14,609 bases of DNA. Source: Clostridium fallax (GTDB taxonomy: Bacteria > Bacillota > Clostridia > Clostridiales > Clostridiaceae). Below the pieces are notes generated by a model. The model was given only the letters and a program-made list of their open reading frames with translations. It made no database searches and was not told the origin of the DNA. Of the stretch, positions 1 to 7,804 are shown piece after piece; positions within the stretch are counted from its first letter, which is position 1, and each line of letters opens with the position of its first letter. The stretch covers positions 1 to 14,609 of the forward strand of contig NZ_FQVM01000040.1 of assembly GCF_900129365.1 (NCBI RefSeq). Reading direction: 5' to 3'. Both the position numbers and the translations under genes were made by a program.

Positions 1-60
1 TTGCTTTCATGTACGGTAACAGCATCAGCTCCGCAAGCTGCCTCTACCATATCTTCAATG
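1..60. other. Segment that does not resemble MutS, at the left edge of the window
   Basis: The MutS reading frame is open here, but its translation (LSCTVTASAPQAAS...) does not look like any MutS. Recognisable MutS sequence begins with LKEGNIIKDGF at about base 64. By my count the 60 bases are 28/60 G+C, far above the surrounding DNA. The reverse strand is also open and reads as a plausible protein fragment (IEDMVEAACGADAVTVHES) with normal codons. Likely explanations are a chimeric contig end, or a real rearrangement or insertion that cuts mutS. The fragment is too short to name. Confidence 0.55.
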
Positions 61-1560
61 TCTTTAAAGGAAGGTAATATAATAAAAGATGGTTTTAATG
101 AAACTATAGATGAATTAAGAAAAGCTAAGCTTCATGGTAAAGAATGGATTGCATCCTTAGAAAATAAAGAAAGAGAATTTACTGGTATAAAATCTCTTAA
201 AGTAGGATTTAATAAAGTCTTTGGATATTATATAGAAATAAGTAGAGCTAATTATAATTCTATTCCAGAAGGCAGATATATAAGAAAGCAAACTTTAGCA
301 AATGCAGAGAGATTTATTACTGATGAGCTAAAGCAAATGGAAAATAAGATTCTAGGAGCAGAAGAAAAATTATTTAGTTTAGAATATGAAATTTTCACTG
401 AAATTCGTGATAATGTAGAAAAATCAATTTCTAGAATACAAAAAACTGCAAAAATAATATCAAATCTAGATTGTTTATCCACTTTAGCTCTTATAGCCTT
501 AGAAAATAATTATGTTAAGCCTATAATAGATGAAGAGGGAGAAATAATTATTAAAGATGGTCGTCACCCAGTAGTTGAAAAAGTAATAAATACAGGGGAA
601 TTTGTATCTAATGACACAAAACTTAATAAAAGTGATAACCAACTTCTTATAATAACAGGGCCTAATATGGCTGGTAAATCCACATATATGAGGCAAGTGG
701 CTCTTATTACATTAATGGCTCAGATTGGTTCATTTGTACCAGCATCATATGCTAAAATTGGAATATGTGATAAGATATTTACAAGAATAGGAGCTTCAGA
801 TGATTTAGCCGGTGGAAAAAGTACATTTATGGTAGAGATGTGGGAAGTATCTAACATTTTAAATAATGCAACTCCAAAAAGTTTAGTTATTTTAGATGAA
901 GTAGGTAGGGGAACCAGCACCTATGATGGATTAAGTATTGCTTGGTCTGTAATAGAATATATATCAAAAAAACCTTCTCTTCGTTGTAAAACTCTTTTTG
1001 CAACTCATTATCATGAATTAACAATGCTTGAAAATGAACTAGAAGGTATTAAAAACTATTCTGTTGCTGTAAAAGAAATTGATAACTCAATAGTATTTTT
1101 AAGAAAGATTATTGAAGGTGGTGCAGATCAATCCTATGGAATTGAAGTTGCAAAGCTTGCAGGTCTTCCAAAGGAAGTTATAAATCGTGCTAAAGAAATA
1201 TTATCTAATCTTGAAGAAGAGAAAAATGAAGTGAATTCTGTAATGTCTAAGGTATCATCTAATGGGTATGATGAAATAATAAAAGAAGAGAATATATACT
1301 TAAATTCTTATATTAAAGAAAAAGAATGCAAAAATAGTGATTTAAATATAAATAATGAAGAAAATACTATAAAAGAAAATATAACTCTTAAAGATGATAG
1401 TTCCTTAAAAAATGAAGATTTACTTCAATTAGACTTTACTTCTATAGAAAAAGATAATTTAATAGAAAATATAAAAAATATAGATATTCTATCTATGACT
1501 CCTTTAGAAACTATGAATAAACTTTATGATATTGTAAAAAAGGCAAAGGAGTTAAACTAG
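1..1560 (+). CDS. mutS: DNA mismatch repair protein MutS, C-terminal part (5' truncated)
   Basis: MutS recognises base mismatches and small loops and recruits MutL using ATP. The visible part contains the lever/clamp region (from about residue 22), then the ABC-type ATPase: Walker A GPNMAGKST at residues 220-228, the STFMVEM stretch, Walker B ILDE ending at D299/E300, followed by GRGTSTYDG, and the ATHYHEL switch. A long Asn/Glu/Lys-rich linker (about 400-490) leads to the C-terminal segment ILSMTPLETMNKLYDIVKKAKEL, typical of MutS. A full MutS is about 850-900 residues, so roughly the first 40% (mismatch-binding and connector domains) is missing. The first ~20 codons are not MutS-like, so the TTG at base 1 is not a real start. 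mutL follows after 13 bases, with its ribosome binding site overlapping this stop codon, so the two are cotranscribed and probably translationally coupled. Confidence 0.95.
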   Translation: MLSCTVTASAPQAASTISSMSLKEGNIIKDGFNETIDELRKAKLHGKEWIASLENKEREFTGIKSLKVGFNKVFGYYIEISRANYNSIPEGRYIRKQTLANAERFITDELKQMENKILGAEEKLFSLEYEIFTEIRDNVEKSISRIQKTAKIISNLDCLSTLALIALENNYVKPIIDEEGEIIIKDGRHPVVEKVINTGEFVSNDTKLNKSDNQLLIITGPNMAGKSTYMRQVALITLMAQIGSFVPASYAKIGICDKIFTRIGASDDLAGGKSTFMVEMWEVSNILNNATPKSLVILDEVGRGTSTYDGLSIAWSVIEYISKKPSLRCKTLFATHYHELTMLENELEGIKNYSVAVKEIDNSIVFLRKIIEGGADQSYGIEVAKLAGLPKEVINRAKEILSNLEEEKNEVNSVMSKVSSNGYDEIIKEENIYLNSYIKEKECKNSDLNINNEENTIKENITLKDDSSLKNEDLLQLDFTSIEKDNLIENIKNIDILSMTPLETMNKLYDIVKKAKELN

Positions 1561-1573
1561 GTGGTGAAACTTT

Positions 1574-3526
1574 TTGAAAAGAATTAATTTATTAGATGAA
1601 GTTACATCAAATAAAATTGCAGCAGGGGAAGTTGTTGAAAGACCTTCCTCTGTAGTTAAAGAACTTATAGAAAATAGTATTGATGCTGGTAGCAAAAATA
1701 TAATAATAGAAATAGAAGAGGGAGGAAAAGATCTTATAAGAATCATTGACGATGGTTACGGAATTCATCCTGATGATATTGAAAAAGCTTTTCTTCCTCA
1801 TGCTACTAGTAAAATTAAAGATATTAAAGATATTTATGCAATAAACACCTTAGGTTTTAGAGGTGAAGCTTTAGCAAGTATTGCATCTGTCGCTAAGGTT
1901 TCTTTAAAAAGTAAGATGGAAGGTATAGATTTTGGAAAAGAAATATATATAGAAGGTGGACTTAAAAAACATATAAAAGAAATTGGAATGAACAAAGGAA
2001 CCACTATAGAAGTTAAAGAGTTGTTTTTTAATGTTCCTGCAAGGCAAAAGTTTTTAAAATCTACTTCAAGAGAAAGTTCTATTATAAATGATATAGTTAC
2101 TAGAATAGCTTTATGTAATCCAAATGTTTCTTTTATATTATATAATAGGGGAAAGAAAGTATTACATACCTTTGGAAATGGTAGCCTTGAAGATACTATA
2201 AGAAATATCTACGGTAAAACTATATCTAATGATATTATATATTTTGAAAACCATACTGATACAACTTCTATTTATGGATATATAGGAAGAGAATCTATAG
2301 CTAAAGGAAATAAAAATAACCAATCAATTTTTGTTAATAAAAGGTATATAAAAAATCAATTAATAACCGTTGCAATGGAAAATGCTTTTAAATCCTTTAG
2401 CACAATAAATAAGCATCCTTTCTTTATAATTTTTATAGATATATATCCAGAGCTTGTAGATGTTAATATTCATCCTGCTAAAGCAGAGGTTAAGTTTACT
2501 GAAGATAGAGCCTTATTTAAAATAATCTTTGATACTGTTCATAATAAAGTAAAAGAAGATGTTATGGAATCTTTTTCTTTGCCAGAAGAAGATAGAGAAG
2601 AAAAAATAAAAGAACCTTTAGTAGAAGAAATCTCCTTTGACTTTAAAGATATAGTAAAAAACAAATTTTCTTCTTTAGAAGAAAAAAGTAAAGAAGACTT
2701 AGATAAAGTTTTTATAAATAATAATCGTTTTAAAGAAACTTTATCAGAAAATCACTTAGAAAATAAAATAAGTGAAAATACTTCTTCTGTAAATTATATA
2801 AATAAAGCTGATGTTTCCAATTGTAAAGAAACTATTAGTTTGCCAGTAGATTTAAAAAGCACTGTTATATGTAAAGAAGAAGCTTTAAATATAACAAAAG
2901 ATAATTCAGAGGAAATTAAAAAAATATCTCCTAAAGATTATAATAAATTTCCCTACATTAAAATAATAGGTCAATTTGATAAAACTTATATAATAGGAGA
3001 ATATGAAAAAGAGCTATATTTTATAGATCAACATGCAGCTCATGAAAAAATTCTATTTGAAAAATACATGAAAGAAATAGAAAGTAAAGAAGTTATAATT
3101 CAACCTCTATTAGTGCCAGAAGTTATAGAGCTTTCTCTTTCTGATTATTGTTACTTTGAAGAAAATAAAGATGTTTTTAAAAGTGCTGGTTTTTTAGTTG
3201 AAGATTTTGGGGGAAACTCTATTATGATAAAAGAAGTTCCGTATTTTCTACAAAGCATAAATGCTAAATTATTATTTATAGATATCTTAGAAAATCTAAA
3301 AAATCTAGGTTCAGGAAAAACTACAGAAGTAAAATACAATAAAATTGCAACTATGGCTTGTAAATCAGCTGTAAAAGCTCATGATGAATTAAATTTAAAA
3401 GAAATGGAAAGACTTTTAGAGGACTTAAGATATTTAGATAATCCTTTCCATTGTCCTCATGGAAGACCTACAATAATAAAAATAACTTTAAATGAGCTTG
3501 AAAAAAGATTTAGACGAATACAGTAA
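1574..3526 (+). CDS. mutL: DNA mismatch repair endonuclease MutL
   Basis: MutL links mismatch recognition by MutS to strand incision. The N-terminal GHKL ATPase has catalytic E30 and N34 (KELIENSIDAG), the DDGYGI motif (59-64) and GFRGEAL (94-100). A poorly conserved Lys/Glu/Asn linker spans about 340-450. The C-terminal dimerisation and nuclease domain has DQHAAHEKILFE (485-496, the DQHA-x2-E-x4-E metal site), ACKSAVKAH (from 595) and CPHGRP (627-632), ending in FRRIQ. These motifs mark the nicking type of MutL found in bacteria without MutH, so this copy should be an active endonuclease. The start is TTG, chosen because AGGTGGTG at 1559-1566 lies 7 bases upstream and the ATPase motifs sit at their usual distance from it. 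650 residues is normal for the family. Confidence 0.96.
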   Translation: MKRINLLDEVTSNKIAAGEVVERPSSVVKELIENSIDAGSKNIIIEIEEGGKDLIRIIDDGYGIHPDDIEKAFLPHATSKIKDIKDIYAINTLGFRGEALASIASVAKVSLKSKMEGIDFGKEIYIEGGLKKHIKEIGMNKGTTIEVKELFFNVPARQKFLKSTSRESSIINDIVTRIALCNPNVSFILYNRGKKVLHTFGNGSLEDTIRNIYGKTISNDIIYFENHTDTTSIYGYIGRESIAKGNKNNQSIFVNKRYIKNQLITVAMENAFKSFSTINKHPFFIIFIDIYPELVDVNIHPAKAEVKFTEDRALFKIIFDTVHNKVKEDVMESFSLPEEDREEKIKEPLVEEISFDFKDIVKNKFSSLEEKSKEDLDKVFINNNRFKETLSENHLENKISENTSSVNYINKADVSNCKETISLPVDLKSTVICKEEALNITKDNSEEIKKISPKDYNKFPYIKIIGQFDKTYIIGEYEKELYFIDQHAAHEKILFEKYMKEIESKEVIIQPLLVPEVIELSLSDYCYFEENKDVFKSAGFLVEDFGGNSIMIKEVPYFLQSINAKLLFIDILENLKNLGSGKTTEVKYNKIATMACKSAVKAHDELNLKEMERLLEDLRYLDNPFHCPHGRPTIIKITLNELEKRFRRIQ

Positions 3527-3546
3527 ATTTACGGGGGATATACTAA

Positions 3547-4479
3547 ATGAAAGATAAACTATTGATAATTGGTGGACCAACTGCTGTAGGTAAAACAGCT
3601 ATATCCATAGAACTTGCTAAAAGATTAAATGGAGAAATAATTTCAGCAGATTCTATGCAAATATATAGGTATATGGATATAGGTTCAGCAAAGGTTACAA
3701 AAGAAGAAATGGATGGAATTACTCACTATCTTATTGATGTAGTTCATCCTAAAGATGAATTTAGCGTTTCAGATTTTAAAGAACTTGCAGAAAAAGCCAT
3801 TAAAGAAATAAAGTCTAAAGGAAAACTTCCTATAATAGCAGGTGGTACCGGACTTTATATAGATTCTATAGCTTGTAATCTATCTTTTACTGAAAGTGCA
3901 AAAGACGAAAAGTATAGAGAAGAACTTTGGAATTTAGCAGAAGATAAAGGAAATGAATTTCTTCATAATATGCTAAAGGATATAGATATAGAGAGCTATA
4001 ATTCCATTCATTTTAATAATAGAAAAAGAGTAATTAGAGCTCTTGAAGTATACAAAACCACAGGAAAGCCTTTTAGTTCCTTTAAAGCAAAGGAAAATCT
4101 TTATGATGTTCCCTTTGATATTAATTATTATGTCCTTACTATGGATAGAGAAAAACTTTATAATCGTATTAATAAAAGAGTAGATATAATGATAGAAAAA
4201 GGTTTAATAGAAGAAGTTAAATCTCTTAAAGAATTAGGACTTAATAAAGATATGCAATCTATGAAGGGCATTGGATATAAAGAAATTTTAAGCTATTTAG
4301 ATAATGAATTAACCTTAAATGAAGCAATAGAAGTTATAAAACAAGGTAGCAGAAACTATGCTAAAAGGCAGCTAACATGGTTTAGAAAAGACCCTAGAGT
4401 TAACTTTATAAATAAAGATGATTTCTTAAGTGAAGAGGAAATTATTAATAAAATTGTAGATGACATAGATAGGGTATAG
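3547..4479 (+). CDS. miaA: tRNA dimethylallyltransferase MiaA
   Basis: MiaA transfers a dimethylallyl group to N6 of adenosine 37 in tRNAs that read UNN codons, which stabilises codon pairing. The P-loop GGPTAVGKT lies at residues 9-17. It is followed by SADSMQIYRYMDIGSAK (substrate-binding aspartate region), GGTGLYID, the RKRVIRALEVYKTTGKPFS segment, and the C-terminal YAKRQLTWFRKDPRVNF motif typical of bacterial MiaA. Length (310 residues) is normal. A run of G at 3533-3537 lies about 9 bases before the ATG. It starts 20 bases after mutL in the same orientation, so it belongs to the mutS-mutL-miaA operon. Its last codons contain a promoter-like sequence for hfq. Confidence 0.96.
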   Translation: MKDKLLIIGGPTAVGKTAISIELAKRLNGEIISADSMQIYRYMDIGSAKVTKEEMDGITHYLIDVVHPKDEFSVSDFKELAEKAIKEIKSKGKLPIIAGGTGLYIDSIACNLSFTESAKDEKYREELWNLAEDKGNEFLHNMLKDIDIESYNSIHFNNRKRVIRALEVYKTTGKPFSSFKAKENLYDVPFDINYYVLTMDREKLYNRINKRVDIMIEKGLIEEVKSLKELGLNKDMQSMKGIGYKEILSYLDNELTLNEAIEVIKQGSRNYAKRQLTWFRKDPRVNFINKDDFLSEEEIINKIVDDIDRV

Positions 4480-4488
4480 GTTTATAAT
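4460..4488 (+). promoter_or_regulatory. Probable internal promoter for hfq, inside the end of miaA
   Basis: ATGACA (4460-4465, one mismatch to TTGACA) and a perfect TATAAT (4483-4488) are separated by exactly 17 bases. This would start transcription about 30 bases upstream of hfq, giving it expression independent of the mutSL-miaA message. It is seen in sequence only. Confidence 0.6.
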
Positions 4489-4525
4489 ATAAGCATATAA
4501 GTTAGAGAATATTGGAGGTTTAAGT

Positions 4526-4768
4526 ATGAATAAGTCAATAAATAATTTACAAGATATATTTTTAAATGGTGCAAGAAAAAATAGAATTCAAGTTATAATA
4601 TATTTAACTAATGGATTTCAATTAAAGGGTTTTGTAAAGGGATTTGATAGTTTTACAGTTATATTAGATTCAGATGGAAAACAAATGTTAATATATAAAC
4701 ACTCAATAACTACTATAACACCTGCAAGACCAATATTATTTACAAATAACCCAGAAGATGAACAATAA
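4526..4768 (+). CDS. hfq: RNA chaperone Hfq
   Basis: Hfq forms a hexameric ring that binds small RNAs and mRNAs. The 80-residue protein has the full Sm fold: NLQDIFLNGARKNRIQVIIYLTNGFQLKGFVKGFDSFTVIL contains the N-terminal helix with Q9 and D10 and the Sm1 strands, and the Sm2 motif IYKHSI contains Y57, K58 and H59 of the proximal uridine-binding face (the more usual form is YKHAI). The C-terminal tail is very short and acidic (NNPEDEQ), as in many Gram-positive Hfq proteins. GGAGG at 4514-4518 provides the ribosome binding site. It follows miaA after 46 bases, the conserved miaA-hfq order, has its own likely promoter, and is followed by a strong terminator. Confidence 0.97.
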   Translation: MNKSINNLQDIFLNGARKNRIQVIIYLTNGFQLKGFVKGFDSFTVILDSDGKQMLIYKHSITTITPARPILFTNNPEDEQ

Positions 4769-4783
4769 TATATAGTAGTACAT

Positions 4784-4813
4784 AGGCAAACTCTATTGGT
4801 TTGCCTTATTTTT
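4784..4813 (+). terminator. Rho-independent terminator after hfq
   Basis: AGGCAAAC (4784-4791) pairs perfectly with GTTTGCCT (4799-4806) around a 7-base loop and is followed by TATTTTT. It lies 15 bases after the hfq stop and closes the mutS-mutL-miaA-hfq unit. Confidence 0.85.
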
Positions 4814-4847
4814 ATGTTTGTGATAATATATGTGATGTATTTACACT

Positions 4848-4853
4848 AGGAGG
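4848..4853 (+). promoter_or_regulatory. Ribosome binding site that fixes the start of the PLP enzyme
   Basis: A perfect AGGAGG ends 10 bases before ATG 4864. It rules out the longer frame that begins at 4801. Confidence 0.8.
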
Positions 4854-4863
4854 AATAAAGCTA

Positions 4864-6147
4864 ATGTTAGATAAAACAAAAAATTTTTTAAAGGAAAATT
4901 ATAAAATAAATGATCAATCAATAGAACTTTTAGAAAAAGCTACAAAAGACTTAAAAGATCAATTTAAATATTATGATGAAATAAGAGAATATAATCAATT
5001 AAAGGTTCTTAATGCTCTTCAAGAGGAGAGAATAAGTGAAAGTCATTTTACAAACTCTGCTGGATATGGTTATGGAGACATAGGAAGAGATTCTTTAGAT
5101 AAAGTTTATGCTAGAATATTTAATGCAGAAAGTGCAATTGTTAGACCTCATTTTGTAAACGGAACTCATGCAATAGGTTCTGCTTTATTTGGAAATTTAA
5201 GACCTAATGATACACTTTTAGCAGTTACAGGAACTCCTTATGATACCCTACAAAGTATAATAGGAATTGGAATAGAAGAAAACATAGGTTCTTTAAAAGA
5301 CTATGGAGTAAACTATACTCAAATAGATCTAACAAAAGAAGGTAAAATAGATTTAGATAAAGTAAAGAATGCTTTAATTAATGATAAATCTATAAAAGTT
5401 ATACATATGCAAAGATCTACAGGATATGGATGGAGAAAATCTTTCTTAGTTGAAGAATTAGGTGAAGCTATATCTTTTATTAAGTCTATTAGAGAAGATG
5501 TTATAATCTTTGTTGATAACTGTTATGGAGAATTTATTCAAGAAATAGAACCAACAGATGTTGGAGCAGATTTAGTTGCAGGATCACTTATAAAAAATAT
5601 CGGTGGTGGAATTGCACCAACTGGTGGTTATATAGCAGGTAAAGCAAAATATGTTGAACAAGCTTCCTTTAGATTAACTATCCCTGGAATAGGAGGGGAG
5701 TGCGGATCAACTTTTGGAGTTGTACGTCAATTATATCAAGGATTATTTATGGCACCACATGTTTCTATGGAAGCTCTTAAAGTTGCATTGTTATCGGCAA
5801 GAATTATGGAAATTGCAGGTTTTGAAGTAATGCCAAAATCTATAGATAGAAGAAGCGATATAATTCAAGCAATTAAATTTAATGATAAAGAAAAGCTAAT
5901 TAAGTTCTGTAAGGGAATACAAAAAGGTTCTCCAATTGATTCTTTTGTAGAATGTGAACCATGGGATATGCCAGGATATAAAGATCAAGTAATAATGGCT
6001 GCTGGAGCATTTGTTCAAGGTTCTTCAATAGAATTATCAGCAGATGCTCCAATAAGAGAACCTTATATAGCATATTTACAAGGTGGATTAACCTTTGATC
6101 ATGGTAAAATAGGATTATTAATAGCATTATCAAATATTTTAAAATAA
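4864..6147 (+). CDS. PLP-dependent methionine gamma-lyase family protein (aluminium resistance/YnbB-type)
   Basis: This is a 427-residue fold-type I pyridoxal-phosphate enzyme of the Met_gamma_lyase (aluminium resistance) family, related to B. subtilis YnbB. The exact substrate in the cell is not established. Visible features are the N-terminal HFTNSAGYGYGDIGRD, the phosphate-site region RPHFVNGTHAIG, the aspartate of FVDNCYGEF that should contact the PLP ring nitrogen, and the Schiff-base lysine K244 in GSLIKNIGGGIAPTGGYIAG. The frame is open upstream to 4801, but that would start inside the hfq terminator. ATG 4864 is preceded by AGGAGG at 4848-4853 with 10-base spacing and is clearly the start. 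It lies next to hfq as in other firmicutes, but the terminators on both sides suggest a single-gene transcript. The family is sure; the function is not. Confidence 0.9.
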   Translation: MLDKTKNFLKENYKINDQSIELLEKATKDLKDQFKYYDEIREYNQLKVLNALQEERISESHFTNSAGYGYGDIGRDSLDKVYARIFNAESAIVRPHFVNGTHAIGSALFGNLRPNDTLLAVTGTPYDTLQSIIGIGIEENIGSLKDYGVNYTQIDLTKEGKIDLDKVKNALINDKSIKVIHMQRSTGYGWRKSFLVEELGEAISFIKSIREDVIIFVDNCYGEFIQEIEPTDVGADLVAGSLIKNIGGGIAPTGGYIAGKAKYVEQASFRLTIPGIGGECGSTFGVVRQLYQGLFMAPHVSMEALKVALLSARIMEIAGFEVMPKSIDRRSDIIQAIKFNDKEKLIKFCKGIQKGSPIDSFVECEPWDMPGYKDQVIMAAGAFVQGSSIELSADAPIREPYIAYLQGGLTFDHGKIGLLIALSNILK

Positions 6148-6456
6148 TAATAGGCTTATTTTAATTTAAACTAACAATAATAAAAAAATCTCATTTAAGT
6201 ATTTTTTATAAATATTAAATGAGATTTTTTTAAGATAATATTCTTAATAGTTTTAAGTAGAATTTTAGATTAATAACGAAGTTAATTATAAATAAGAAAT
6301 AAAAAAACGTAACATATTAATATTCAAACTTAAAATTATTATATGGTATTATAGCATTTATTTTTATTCTGCAATTTTTTCTTTTAAAGCTTATAAAACT
6401 TCATAAATAATTTAAAAATTTTATTTATATGAGAAAAAAGCGGATTAATACCGCTT
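6148..6456. other. Intergenic region between convergent genes
   Basis: About 310 AT-rich bases separate the PLP enzyme (+) from lexA (-). They hold a bidirectional terminator at 6182-6231 and the lexA terminator at 6436-6458. I see no convincing open frame, RNA gene or repeat in the middle part (6232-6435). Confidence 0.6.
6182..6231. terminator. Bidirectional terminator after the PLP enzyme
   Basis: A perfect 17-base inverted repeat (A7-TCTCATTTAA at 6182-6198 and its complement at 6215-6231) has a 16-base loop. The A-run on one side and T-run on the other let it act on both strands, although its main client is the upstream + strand gene. Confidence 0.85.
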
Positions 6457-6458
6457 TT
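6434..6458 (-). terminator. Rho-independent terminator of lexA
   Basis: AAAAGCGG (6436-6443) and CCGCTTTT (6451-6458) form an 8-base stem with a 7-base loop. Read on the minus strand, the stem runs into six T residues. The hairpin starts within the lexA stop codon (6457-6459), so termination directly follows translation. Confidence 0.85.
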
Positions 6459-7065
6459 AATATGATCTAAATATACCTACTAATTTACCTAAAACCTTAC
6501 AGTCTTCTACAATGATTGGTTTCATAGTTTTATTTTCTGGCTGTAATCTAATAAAATCTTTTTCTTTATAAAAAGTTTTGATTGTAGCTTCGTTATCTAT
6601 TAAAGCAACTACTATATCTCCATTATTAGCAGTTTCACCTTGTTCTATAATAGCAAGATCTTCATTTTGGATACCTACATCAATCATACTTTCTCCTGAA
6701 ACCTTTAAAATAAATAAATCTCTATCATGCTTTATATAGTCTATTGGAATAGGAAAGGTATCCTCTATGTTTTCAGTAGCTAATATAGGAAGGCCAGCTG
6801 TAACCTTTCCTATTATAGGAATATTAATCATTTCTTTTTTAGGTTGTGAAAGCTCTAATATTTCAAGTGCTCTAGGTTTTGTTGCATCTCTTCTTATAAG
6901 ACCTTTTTTCTCAAGTCTTTTAAGATGACCATGCACTGTAGAAGTAGACTTTAAAGAAACTGCTGAACAAATTTCTCTAACTGAAGGTGGATAGCCTTTA
7001 GATTCAGTATACTCCTTTAAAAAATCATATATTTCTGTTTGTTTGTCTTTATTGTGTTCAATCAT
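6457..7065 (-). CDS. lexA: SOS repressor LexA
   Basis: LexA represses DNA-damage genes and cleaves itself when RecA filaments form. From the chosen start (202 residues), the N-terminal winged helix (1-70) has KGYPPSVREICSAVSLKSTSTVHGHLKRLEKKGLI. The cleavage site is A90-G91 (GKVTAGLPI). The latent protease has S126 (KVSGESM) and K163 (NEATIKTF) as the catalytic dyad, so autocleavage should be intact. The frame extends five codons further, to 7080, but GAGGTG at 7078-7073 (minus strand) lies 7 bases before the inner ATG at 7065 and falls inside the longer version, so the inner start is right. A LexA-box-like sequence at 7121-7133 upstream suggests autorepression. It is divergent from the 7203 gene. 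Confidence 0.95.
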   Translation of the reverse strand: MIEHNKDKQTEIYDFLKEYTESKGYPPSVREICSAVSLKSTSTVHGHLKRLEKKGLIRRDATKPRALEILELSQPKKEMINIPIIGKVTAGLPILATENIEDTFPIPIDYIKHDRDLFILKVSGESMIDVGIQNEDLAIIEQGETANNGDIVVALIDNEATIKTFYKEKDFIRLQPENKTMKPIIVEDCKVLGKLVGIFRSY

Positions 7066-7095
7066 AATTGTACACCTCATATCTTTGATAAGAAA

Positions 7096-7101
7096 ATTAT
7101 A
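7096..7101 (-). promoter_or_regulatory. Likely -10 element of lexA
   Basis: On the minus strand a perfect TATAAT lies 30 bases before the lexA start codon. A good -35 match is missing at the expected distance (around 7119-7124, TTTCTT). That region overlaps the LexA box, which would let the repressor block this promoter. Confidence 0.5.
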
Positions 7102-7120
7102 ACATATATTATTAAAAAAA

Positions 7121-7133
7121 GAAACAGGTGTTC
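7121..7133. promoter_or_regulatory. LexA operator (SOS box) candidate
   Basis: On the minus strand the site reads GAAC-ACCT-GTTTC, matching the Gram-positive (DinR/LexA) form GAAC-N4-GTTY. It overlaps the presumed -35 of lexA and ends 11 bases before the -35 of the divergent gene. The pattern is seen directly; binding is inferred from position. Confidence 0.75.
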
Positions 7134-7144
7134 TTTATTATTTG

Positions 7145-7173
7145 TTGAATAACTATAGGTTTTTTGTTATAAT
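7145..7173 (+). promoter_or_regulatory. Sigma-A type promoter for the 7203 gene
   Basis: TTGAAT (7145-7150) and a perfect TATAAT (7168-7173) are separated by 17 bases, with the ribosome binding site AGGTGG about 15 bases downstream of the -10. The LexA box lies just upstream. Confidence 0.7.
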
Positions 7174-7202
7174 TTACTGAGATTTTAAAAGGTGGTGTTT
7201 TA

Positions 7203-7682
7203 ATGGAAAGTAAGTATACAGAAGACGATTACTGCGATTTATATCCTAAAAAGATTTGTGATAATTGTGGTAAATGTCTTGAAGAGCAAGGTATTGATAC
7301 TAAAGCCATAAATATAGAAGATATATCTGTAAATGTTAAAGAAAATGAAGAAGCATTAAAAAAATATAAAAAAACTTTAGAAAATAAAAATAAAGACTAT
7401 GATAAAAAAGATTTATCTGATTTAGAAAAAATTGAAGAGTCAGATTTTATAGATAATTCTTTAGAAGAAGTATCTGATTTTAAAGATGAAAATCTAGAAA
7501 AGTTGTATGAAGATTATAATGATGTATTGTCTTCAGTAGATGGTTTAGCTAAGGATGATGAATACGAAGATGCTTTTGATCATATCGAATACGTAGAAGA
7601 TTTAGAATTAGATGATTTAAATATGGAAGAGCTAACAGAAGAAGTTTTTCCTGGAGTTAGAAAATTGAAAAATAGTAAATAG
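7203..7682 (+). CDS. Small acidic protein with an N-terminal cysteine cluster, function unknown
   Basis: I do not recognise a named family. The 159-residue protein begins with DDYCDLYPKKICDNCGKCLEEQGID. C19-x2-C22-x2-C25, with C11 nearby, could hold zinc or a small metal centre. The rest is highly charged and strongly acidic, with many Asp, Glu and Lys, no membrane segment and no signal peptide, so it is probably cytoplasmic and possibly largely unstructured. The ATG has a good AGGTGG ribosome binding site and a strong promoter. It is divergent from lexA, with a LexA-box-like sequence between them, so a link to the SOS response is possible but unproven. Codon use matches the neighbours, so it is a real gene. 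Confidence 0.8.
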   Translation: MESKYTEDDYCDLYPKKICDNCGKCLEEQGIDTKAINIEDISVNVKENEEALKKYKKTLENKNKDYDKKDLSDLEKIEESDFIDNSLEEVSDFKDENLEKLYEDYNDVLSSVDGLAKDDEYEDAFDHIEYVEDLELDDLNMEELTEEVFPGVRKLKNSK

Positions 7683-7740
7683 TAATATTTAAATAAGTTT
7701 ACTTTTAACTAAATGAGAAAATAATAAAAGTATTATACTA

Positions 7741-7804
7741 ATAAAACCCCTAAACTTTAACTTGTCCACTTTAAATAAGGATAAGAAAGGAGTAGGGGTT
7801 TTAT
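7741..7804. repeat. Long interrupted hairpin (possible terminator or MITE-like remnant)
   Basis: ATAAAACCCCTA (7741-7752) pairs perfectly with TAGGGGTTTTAT (7793-7804). Inside the 40-base loop, CTTGTCC (7761-7767) can pair with GGATAAG (7779-7785) using one G-U pair, and CTTT pairs with AAAG, so the whole could fold as one long rod. The 10-base direct repeat TTATACTAAT occurs at 7733-7742 and 7801-7810, at both ends. It may terminate the 7203 transcript (TTTTAT after GGGG), or be the scar of a small mobile element. Confidence 0.5.

Noticed and set aside
4801..4863. Upstream extension of the PLP-enzyme frame from a TTG at 4801
   Set aside because: It starts inside the hfq terminator and has no ribosome binding site, while ATG 4864 has a perfect AGGAGG at the right distance.
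5900..6133. Minus-strand open frame opposite the PLP enzyme
   Set aside because: It lies fully within the conserved enzyme, and its Leu/Ile-rich translation is typical of antisense reading of AT-rich coding DNA.
7066..7080. Longer LexA start at 7080 (MRCTI...)
   Set aside because: The GAGGTG ribosome binding site lies inside this extension and serves the ATG at 7065.
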